10,794 bases of DNA from Isohypsibius dastychi. Its lineage: Eukaryota > Tardigrada > Eutardigrada > Parachela > Isohypsibiidae. Shown one piece after another: positions 1 to 7,005 of this stretch. The first letter of the stretch is position 1. Each line of letters opens with the position of its first letter. Below the pieces are notes generated by a model. It saw only the letters and a list, made by a program, of their open reading frames with translations. It was not told the DNA's origin and searched no databases. Location of the stretch: assembly GCA_034696485.1 (NCBI GenBank), contig JAQIWT010001439.1:1-10794 (forward strand), written 5' to 3'. The position numbers and the translations under genes were made by a program.

Positions 1-2142
1 TGTCGCAAAAGTGATCTCGTCCAGCACAGCGCGTACTTTCGATCTTTCGTGGAACGCTGGAATAACAATAAAGCAGCCTCGACTCCTGAAATCAAGCTCG
101 AGAATATTTCAATTGCTGTCTTCAAAAAGTGAGAATGAGATTTGTTTCTTTTGCTTACGATTGTGGATTTCATTCATGTTCACACTTCTAGTTTGATTGA
201 GCTGGCTTCGACTGGATTGTTGGAGATGGGGAATCACAGTAATCTGTCGGATCTCGTTGGTGCTGCGAATTTTCTCCAGATGAAAGACCTTTCCTATCGG
301 TTTTCTGAATTGATTGGAGAGGAAATGGGACTCTACAACATCTCGGTGATTTTTTGGTGCTATTTGACACCAGAAGAGTACCACGGTTATGTTGGTCTGA
401 GCGGAGAAGCTTCAACACTGCTCAAAAGCAGATTCGAGTATATACTCGCGACATTTTCCGACCAGTTGATGGACTTGTCTGGAAAACAGGTAGCTATCAG
501 TAGTCTTTATTGAATAGCTAATCTTAATTTGATTTTTGTAGTTGTTGGATATCATCTCCGATCCGGCTGTCTTGGTTGTCTCAGAAGATCTACTTCTTCG
601 AACTATCTGCCGCTGGGTTGCGGTCGATCCTTGGAAAAGGTCGAATGACTTTGTAGCCATGGCCAAGTATATTCGTGGTGGTTGTCTGTCGAAAAACCTT
701 CTTGATGAGTTTCGGGTTGAACAGTCGATACCCTCTGTTGTTCGCATGTTCGTCTCCTGTGTCAACGAATCGTCCGAATCCCAGCCACGTATGTATTCGT
801 TGTTGTTGTAAACGAACGAGTGGCTTGATTGAAGAATTGTCGTTTCAGGAACAATCGAGGTGATTGCATTCTTATCGCACCGTAGTAATAAGGAGATGAT
901 GTGTTTCGACCCGTTCGCTCGGTTCGCGGGGTCGATATCTTTGGACAGCCAACTCGGCGCCAAGGACTATTGGACGCGATATCGCTGTGGTTTGCCGGCA
1001 AATATCGTTTACTTGGCTGGAGGTGACATCCTGAGTGCAGTTGACCCAGTCCTCAATAAATGTATTCCAAAGATTCCATACTTGTCACACAATTGTATAG
1101 GAGAAATCGAATGTAAGTTTTATGCCATCATTTGATCTGAAATTGATTACGAAGTCTGATCTGGTTTCATCAGCATCGGCATATCTAGACGGAATCATCT
1201 ATACGGCGTCGTGGTCTGAATTTTATGGGCTTCTTTTCTACAAGGTCGGTTGTTCCGACTTGCGCAGATTAGAGAAGGTGGATGTACCATACCGCCTTGC
1301 AAACCACAGGAATCTTTCGCTGATTGGGCTTGACAAAAAGATCTATGTGTTTACTCTGGACAGTTGGTGTACCTATGAACCTAGCTATGATGCTTGGTCA
1401 GCTGCATTTCCCATCACACCATCCTTCGAGGTCTTTCCATACAGCTGTTGCGTAGGGCCTGATGGAATGATATACATAATTGGTAGAAACAAGTTTTCAA
1501 CAGTTACTTTACCAAGGTAATAATCACCTTTTGTTTCAGGGAGTGAGACCAGCCTGTCGATTTTCAATGCAGATACTTCGAAATGTCGCAAAAGCGGTGA
1601 GTGAAACCTCTATATGTCACTTGCTGAATTGACCAATAATAACCAATTCTGAATTTTTCGTCCTCACAACAATTCAGCTTTTGTTGGGCGCTGGATATGT
1701 TGTATTACTGTTCTGTACTGCCGCGAGCAGACCACGCAAACAGATCACCGGAGCAGGGATTTTCACCCCGTGTAGCAGAGCGGTTAAAGCTCAACCAGCT
1801 GAAGTCCAGTTTTATGACTACCCAATTGTTTTGCGTGGTCTGGTAGCGGCAGTGAAGTACTTGCCTAGAAACGTCAAACCAACTAATTCTGTTTTAGCCG
1901 CCTGCACTCATAAGCTTGTCAAGGTCCTGAACGTGGAGAACAAGATCGTCTGCGTAGTCAGCTCGGCGAACAGGCGATCACGCGGTATACTGGTTTATGA
2001 TCATGTCAGTGATGTGTGGTCAGAACTCCACGAAGCCACCATCGGCATGAACCTGTCTGTGAAGTATCTCACCGTTCGCCTGCCAGCTTCTTCGTTCCGT
2101 CTCCTCCCGCGTAAGGGTCAAAAGCGACTCCTGGAAGATTGA
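1..2142 (+). CDS. BTB-BACK-kelch-like protein, copy 1 (5' partial, seven exons visible)
   Basis: Coding exons are 1-128, 192-489, 542-788, 849-1112, 1174-1482, 1540-1596 and 1898-2142 (TGA stop). They join in one frame to 515 residues, and every intron is GT..AG. By alignment with copies 2 and 3 about 60 N-terminal residues lie outside the window; the visible part starts at the CRKS of the BTB domain. The rest of BTB follows (YFRSFVERW, EIKLENI, ELASTG, GAANFLQM), then a BACK domain (EYHGYVGL, SGKQ, RTICRWVAVDP, HIRGG-like YIRGGCLS), then about 280 residues with weak kelch-like blades (SAVDPVLNK, YEPSYDAWSA, GPDGMIYI, LVYDHVSDVWSE). The family usually acts as a CUL3 ubiquitin-ligase substrate adaptor in cytosol or nucleus; that role is inferred. 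Oddities: intron 6 is 301 nt against 89 and 128 in the paralogues, and exon 6 has lost one codon and the blade tryptophan (LSIFNADTSK against LWIFNPNTSE). Gene structure is well supported by the three-way comparison; no frameshift or in-frame stop is seen. Confidence 0.9.
1597..1897 (+). other. Enlarged last intron of copy 1
   Basis: The intron has donor GGTGAGT at 1596-1602 and acceptor GTTTTAG at 1891-1897, phase 1 like intron 6 of the other copies. It is 301 nt long; the equivalents are 89 nt (5406-5494) and 128 nt (8815-8942). It contains a 24-bp inverted repeat. Its last 217 nt are open in the frame of exon 7, but reading from exon 6 into the intron meets TGA after about a dozen codons, so retention would truncate the protein. 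A second T-rich AG at 1676-1677 would put exon 7 out of frame. Confidence 0.8.
1717..1853. repeat. Inverted repeat (24-bp arms) inside intron 6 of copy 1
   Basis: The left arm 1717-1740 (actgccgc..cagaccacgcaaa) and the reverse complement of 1830-1853 agree at 22 of 24 positions, with 89 nt between the arms. The paralogous introns lack it, so it was probably gained with the extra intron sequence. It could be the remains of a small inverted-repeat element, but I see no target-site duplication immediately outside the arms. It could also form a long-loop hairpin in the pre-mRNA. Confidence 0.7.
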
Positions 2143-2314
2143 AGGGTCTTAGTTTTTCTTGGCCATCTAGGGCTCTCTTCATCGGTAATTTACTAATGGA
2201 CAAACGGTTGTTTTATTTCCGCACTTTGAACTACGTTAGATTAACAATCGACGAAAGTCCTGTATGCGTTTTGCGTTTTTTGTGAAATCTTTGAACATAG
2301 ATGTTGAACGAGTC

Positions 2315-2630
2315 CAAGTAAAACAAGAAAGCTATGACAAGAACAACGAGAAAAGCAATGAAGTGAAGTGACAGCTGTGAAAGTAAAAACTCAGCTCGTA
2401 CCTGGTCAACTGGGTGGAAAGTGTTGAGGCTCGTCGATTTTTTTCGCATCTTGAGACGGTATTATTCCTTCCTTTTATTTCACTGAATTGAGCTTGTGCA
2501 GCTAGATTAAACGCATGTTGACTTCGATCACTAGATATCGCCATTTGCAAACTTATCAACATTATCTTCAGCTGGTTATAATACTGATCAGCGCAGTCAG
2601 AGCACAAAAAATCATCGGGAGTTCACTCCC
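2315..2630. repeat. 3' flanking blocks of copy 1 paralogous to those of copy 3
   Basis: Block 1 (2315-2440) aligns by eye with 9375-9488: it begins with AARTAAAACAA, passes a gene-matched GGTCAACTGGGTGG / TCAGCTGGATGG and ends GTCGATT. Block 2 (2584-2630) aligns with 9665-9716 through GCAGTCAGANCACAAA, ATCATCGGG / CTCATCGGG and TTCACTCCC. The order and distance from the stop codon (about 450-480 nt to block 2) are kept, so the duplicated unit included the 3' flank. The reading frame is not conserved, which argues for UTR or noncoding sequence. Confidence 0.6.
2317..2322 (+). promoter_or_regulatory. Possible variant polyadenylation signal (AGTAAA) of copy 1
   Basis: This AGTAAA lies about 175 nt after the copy 1 stop, inside a block similar to the copy 3 3' flank. 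There the same position holds a canonical AATAAA about 182 nt after the stop. AGTAAA is a known variant hexamer. The paralogous position is the main argument; no poly(A) site can be seen directly. Confidence 0.35.
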
Positions 2631-2950
2631 TTCAAGCTGCGGAATGTTTTATCCGGAAGAAGAATTTGTTCGTTCTGGTAGAGGAACACAGAATCCAACC
2701 GGTTAAATTTTCAATTGAAATGTTACATTTCAAAAAAAATGAATGAATGAATTTAGAAAATGCTCGTAAATGTAGAAGTGGTTTTAAATTATGGATCAAT
2801 TTTTCTGTTCGAAAAAAGTTCCCCGTAGAAAAATTTCAATAGTCAGAATACTACTTCACCGTTTGTATTCGCCTTTCAAGGTTGTGGATCGAATGGATTA
2901 AATATCTAAATAAAAATATCGGCTCTACTGATTTGCATTTGTAGACCTCT

Positions 2951-2975
2951 CGGTGAGAGATCATGACTCTCATCG
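2951..2975. repeat. Short hairpin in the spacer upstream of copy 2
   Basis: CGGTGAGAG at 2951-2959 pairs with CTCTCATCG at 2967-2975, nine pairs including one G-T, across a 7-nt loop. The right arm overlaps an ATCGGG motif also seen in the 3' flanking blocks. No gene or known RNA family was recognised, and it may be chance. Confidence 0.35.
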
Positions 2976-3608
2976 GGTATTTTCTGTTTTTTGGATACAG
3001 CGCCGGTTAATGCCAGATAGTCGGTCCACTCGCTTCCTCAGTTCTTAAGTTTTACCTGAAGTAGTGTACTTTTGCCTGCAAGTCCTTAACTGTTTCCGAC
3101 TGTGTGGAAATTCCATTGAAAGCAGGACTCATGTCAAATGCAGTCGCCTGTGCTTGAAAACGGATATGTCCCGTTGAGACCTGCCCCCATGTATCCGGAT
3201 TTCTTACCGGAAGTCGTCTGAACATTTAACAGAGGTTTGTTTGGTGAGCGGCTCGGCATTTTGGGGTTAGATTTCCAGTTCAGCGTGAACATCGTGTTGG
3301 ATTAATTACCGCAGCAATCAAGAAAAAGTGGCAAAGAAAGCAGTGTGAACGGTGTTGAGCGCCGCAGTCAAACTGAGGTAACAGTGAGCGCGTGCCGCTA
3401 TACTGACTTTGCGGGTAATTAATGATTAAAGATCGAGAAACAATCAAACAATCAAAACATTACGACGCTGCCATTCTTTTCTCAACTCATCCAGTTGACG
3501 TACTCATTACTTTTCCCAACTTATCAGTCAGTCTCCTTCCGATTTGTTATTTTCAACAAGATATTCTTGAAGGACCTGCGCACTCATTACTGCATCCTTC
3601 CTATCGAA

Positions 3609-5715
3609 ATGGATTGGCCGACCAGACTTGTGATCGAGAGGTGTGGAAAGTGGTGCGTGAAGTTGTTTGAGCCTGACGCTGATGATGACACGACAGACAC
3701 GTTGAAAATCCTGCAAGACCATTGGAAGATGAATTCGGAAGACCAGATTATCGTTCGCGGTGAAGGTGAAGATGGAGATGCTCTCGTTTGTCGGAAAAGT
3801 TACCTCATCCCGATCAGCAGATATTTTCGATCGTTTGTGGAACGATGGAACAACAATCAACCAAACTCAACCCCTGAAATCAAGCTTGAGAATATTCCAC
3901 TTGACATCTTCAAAAAGTGAGTTCAATTTCTATAATTTGAATGCGATCTGTTTCATGTTTGATTTCCAGTTTGCTCGAGCTTGCTTCAACTGGATTATCT
4001 GGATTATCGAAAACTGGCAGTCACACTGATCTATCAACCCTCGTTGGTGCTTCGAACTTCCTGGAGATGGCAGACCTTCTTGGTCGGTTTTCTACACTGA
4101 TTCGGGACGAGATTGCAAATGGCAACACTTCGGTTATTCTATGGTGCTATATTGTTCCAGAGGAATACCATGGATATGTTGGCCTGAGCCGAGAAGTTTC
4201 TGGTTTAGTCAAAGCCAAATTCGAATACATTCTTGCGACATGTTCCGAACAGTTGATGGATATGTTGGGCAAGCAGGTATTGTTATCAGTAGTTTTGTCG
4301 AACGGCTAACGTAATCCGGTTTTGTAGTGGCTGGATATTATTTCCGATCCCGATCTCTTCGTTATCTCAGAAGATGTGCTCTTCCGAACGCTTTCCCGCT
4401 GGGTTTCTGTTAATCCGTCAAAAAGGTCTGATGATTTTGTAGCCATTGCCAGCCATATTCGCGGTGGTTGTCTTTCGGAACACCTTCTGGCAGAGTTCCG
4501 AAGTGCATCTTCGGTACCTTCTGTCGTTCAGACGTTTATTGCCTGTGTCGATGGTTCATCGCAATCCCAGCCACGTGTGTACCTGCCCTTGTTACTAGCT
4601 GGTGGCTTGATTTAAGCGTTGTTGTTTGTTTCAGGAACAGTTGAGATGGTGGCAATCTTGCCGTTCGGTAGAGGCTGCAGAGGCGGAGAGTATCTGTTTT
4701 ATGATCCATTCGGACGATCGAAAAAGCCAGTGACCCGCACCACATTATTCGACGCTGAAAGTCCTTTGAGTCATCTTCATTGTTCTACGCCGAATGCCGT
4801 TCGCTGGTTTTATGATCATGCCCTGAAAACGGACGTTATAAAACCTGAAAACTGGATTCCGGAAGTTGCACACAGAGTGCCTTATACATATATTAGAATC
4901 CCGCCTTGTAAGTTTTCTGTCATACTTTGAACGAAGGCATATATACCGACGTCTGATTTCACAGTTGGGGCAGCAGCATATCTGGATAAATTCATTTATA
5001 TGGCAATGCCGAACGTTAATAATCGTGAGCGAGACTTCTTCAAGTTTGACTGTACTGACATGATCTACAGCAATGTGAGCAAGATTCGTGATGTGCCAGC
5101 CCACCTCCGCAACCTTCACGGTTTTTGCCTCGTCGGTTTTGCTGGAAAGATCCATATATTCACCAAGGATGGCCGTTATTCCTATGACCCTAGCAATGAG
5201 GTTTGGTCAGCTCTGGTTCCCATCACACCACCCTTCGAGGAAACACCACAGAATTGTTGCGTTGGGCCTGATGGAATGGTATATATCACAGGTAGGAATC
5301 AAGTCCAACAAGCTGCTGTATGAAGCTGATGCCTTTTGACTTCAGCGTTCTACAACACCCAGCTGTGGATATTCAATCCAGCCACTTCGGAATTCCGTCT
5401 CAGTGGTGAGATCCAGAGTTACATTTACCAGAATACAACCGGATTTATTTTTTCATTTTTATTCATTTTCATTTCTAAATGTTTTTTCTTTCAGCCGCCT
5501 GTACTGAAAAGATCTGGAAAACCCTGGTTGTGGAGAATAAGGTCATTTGCATTGCCTTCACCGAAAACATGGCTGGTTGTGCATCATGGGTCCATGATCA
5601 TGTAAGGGATTTGTGGACAGACCGTCAGGAACTTCCCTTCGATTGGAGAGCAGATTTTGTGGCTATCCGCCTGCTGACTTCTTCATTGGATCTCTCCCCG
5701 CAAAAGACTGTATAG
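3609..5715 (+). CDS. BTB-BACK-kelch-like protein, copy 2 (complete, seven exons)
   Basis: Exons are 3609-3916, 3970-4276, 4328-4574, 4635-4907, 4965-5291, 5346-5405 and 5495-5715 (TAG stop): 1743 nt, 580 residues. The start is the first in-frame ATG (MDWP); copy 3 has the same first four residues, and both have A at -3. Residues about 44-155 form the BTB domain (DQIIVRGEG, CRKSYLIP, YFRSFVERW, EIKLENI, ASNFLEMADL). BACK follows to about 287 (EYHGYVGL, LGKQWLDIIS, LSRWVSVNP, HIRGGCLSEHLLAEF). The C-terminal 290 residues carry weak kelch-type blades (YDPSNEVWSA, GPDGMVYITG, LWIFNPATSEF, VHDHVRDLWTD). A CUL3 adaptor role is inferred from the family. Against copies 1 and 3 it has a three-residue insertion just after ELASTG, and exon 4 is almost unrecognisable except for FYDP and the closing proline-rich stretch, while its BACK exon is close. 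No canonical AATAAA lies soon after the stop. Full length is typical for the family (about 550-650 aa). Confidence 0.93.
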
Positions 5716-6269
5716 GAGCCGTTGAAGGTTGAAGTTCCTTCGCTTTGGGATTTTCTGTTTTCTACTTCCGTCCGATGAGTTCAGTTCAGCACTGGTGCTG
5801 CAATATGTTTCATTTGATCTTTGACAGCTACATCGGAAATCAGGTTTAGACTTCATACTTTTTTCAGTGCTTACGTTGAATACAATATTCTCTACAATGA
5901 CATACCTGACCATTGAAACTTCTGTTATCATTTTACCATTCTGAGGCGTGAAAATTTATCGTATTTTACCTTAGGATATCCCAAAACAATACCAGATTTT
6001 CGCTTGATAAATTGCTCAACGCGCAGCTCGTGATTAAGTTGCATTATCGGTACAGGCAGAGAATATTGTCAGAACAACTTTGTTCATGATTTAATCTGAG
6101 CTGAATCAGAAAGGTCATCGGTTTTGGTTCATGTCCACATTTTGTGCACCGAGCACACATCCTATTGGAATGGAAATTGGAATGTGAAAATCTTCTGTAA
6201 ACACACCACCCCCTCCAACACACATGTACATAATTCAAATTATAATTCAAACTCTCCAAGGTTATAGCC

Positions 6270-6308
6270 GTGATCTGGCAATTGCATACCCTTGCTTGAC
6301 CAGATCAC
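6270..6308. repeat. Small hairpin at the left edge of the tandem duplication
   Basis: GTGATCTGG at 6270-6278 is the exact reverse complement of CCAGATCAC at 6300-6308, with a 21-nt loop. The right arm is also the first motif of the tandem unit and recurs at 6505-6513. No function is recognised. Confidence 0.45.
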
Positions 6309-6735
6309 TGTTACTTCATAGAGAAATTTAGGAAACTGCTAGGTGTTATCCCTCTGAAACCAGTGCTTGTGTTGGGAAGTGGCACAACTTTCAAGGCATC
6401 TTCCGGTCAACGATCAAGCTGTTCATCAATTTCGAACTCTTGAAGTGGAGAAATTCTTAAATATCCAGTTTCTGTAACGAAAGGGGTATATCGCACACTG
6501 GAGACCAGATCACTGTAATGTCCAAGAACATGTTTTTATCCTAATGAGAGATTCCGAAGACTTTTATTTCCCCCTCCGAAACAAATGCTTCTGTTGAGAA
6601 GTGGCGTAACTTGTGGAAGCAATTACCGGTTCAGCTGTCTGACATCTTTGTCTGCCATGAGCTCACAACTCCTGGAACTGAGAAGGTTTTAAATGTTCTG
6701 TGTCTATAACAATCATGTTTATAGCCCACTGAAGA
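6299..6735. repeat. Diverged tandem duplication (two units of about 205-230 bp)
   Basis: Unit A starts at 6299 and unit B at 6504, both with ACCAGATCACTGT. Further matches keep order: CTCTGAAACCAGTGCTTGTG with CTCCGAAACAAATGCTTCTG, GAAGTGGCACAAC with GAAGTGGCGTAAC, TTCCGGTCA with TACCGGTTCA, then GAACTCTTGAAGTGGAGAA with CAACTCCTGGAACTGAGAA, TTCTTAAAT with GTTTTAAAT, and CGCACACTGGA with GCCCACTGAAG. The units are clearly related but diverged, with indels. Both contain stops in the frames checked, so if the sequence was once coding it no longer is. Confidence 0.65.
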
Positions 6736-6791
6736 AGCAATCCCGTAACAGCGTGTTGGCGAGAATGATTGTTGAGTTTAGCGAAGCAATT

Positions 6792-6799
6792 TATATAAG
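6792..6799 (+). promoter_or_regulatory. Possible TATA box for copy 3
   Basis: TATATAAG lies 207 nt before the copy 3 ATG, in the last quarter of the spacer. Transcription starting about 30 nt downstream would give a 5' UTR of about 180 nt containing one tiny upstream frame (ATG at 6846, four codons). The motif is short and could be chance; no matching site is seen upstream of copy 2. Confidence 0.3.
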
Positions 6800-7005
6800 G
6801 TGTTCCAGTAGTAAGCGAGTCCCAATTCTCCTGGAAAGGCGGACAATGCATGAGTAAGAGGTAACACCCTCAATTCACACTCAATCAAGCTGGCAGACAT
6901 CATTTCATTTTGCATTTGCATCTTCCATTTTGATTTTTGAAACAAGAGAAGAGAAGCAAACCCGTTCTTTCGCTAGTATCCTTTTCCTTCGTCTCTATTC
7001 GTAAA

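Larger units (their letters stand above)
2143..3608. other. Spacer between copies 1 and 2
   Basis: No convincing gene is seen. Short open frames here (for example at 2515-2706) have no recognisable domain and are not preserved in the matching flank of copy 3. The left part (about 2315-2440 and 2584-2630) resembles the 3' flank of copy 3 in the same order. The right part should hold the promoter and 5' UTR of copy 2, but I find no well-placed TATA box. An out-of-frame ATG at 3422 opens an 82-codon frame overlapping the copy 2 start; whether it is transcribed is unknown. Confidence 0.6.
5716..7005. other. Spacer between copies 2 and 3
   Basis: No supported gene is seen in this 1.29-kb stretch, and open frames here are short and without recognisable domains. 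No canonical AATAAA follows copy 2; the nearest weak candidates are AATACA/AATATT near 5880. The middle (6299-6735) is a diverged tandem duplication, and the right end should hold the promoter and 5' UTR of copy 3. It shows little resemblance to the upstream region of copy 2. Confidence 0.6.

Noticed and set aside
412-963. Long minus-strand frame of 183 codons over copy 1
   Set aside because: It is antisense to exons 2-4 of copy 1, which are supported by paralogue alignment and splice sites; similar shadows occur over copies 2 and 3.
1765-1800. tRNA-like A-box string (TAGCAGAGCGGTTAAAGC) in intron 6 of copy 1
   Set aside because: There is no B box (GGTTCGA) at the right distance, no matching acceptor stem and poor D-stem pairing, so neither a tRNA nor a tRNA-derived SINE can be supported.
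1717-1853. Calling the intronic inverted repeat a complete MITE
   Set aside because: No target-site duplication is visible next to the arms, and copy number cannot be judged from one window.
2515-2706. 63-codon open frame with a hydrophobic stretch in the spacer
   Set aside because: It is short, with no family recognised. It overlaps a block shared with the copy 3 flank, where the frame is not preserved.
2735-2752. Short AATG tandem run near 2740
   Set aside because: Only about three units; it is minor simple sequence with no support for function.
3495-3608. N-terminal extension of copy 2 upstream of the chosen ATG
   Set aside because: It has no in-frame ATG (the open frame begins at TTG), and copy 3 supports MDWP as the start.
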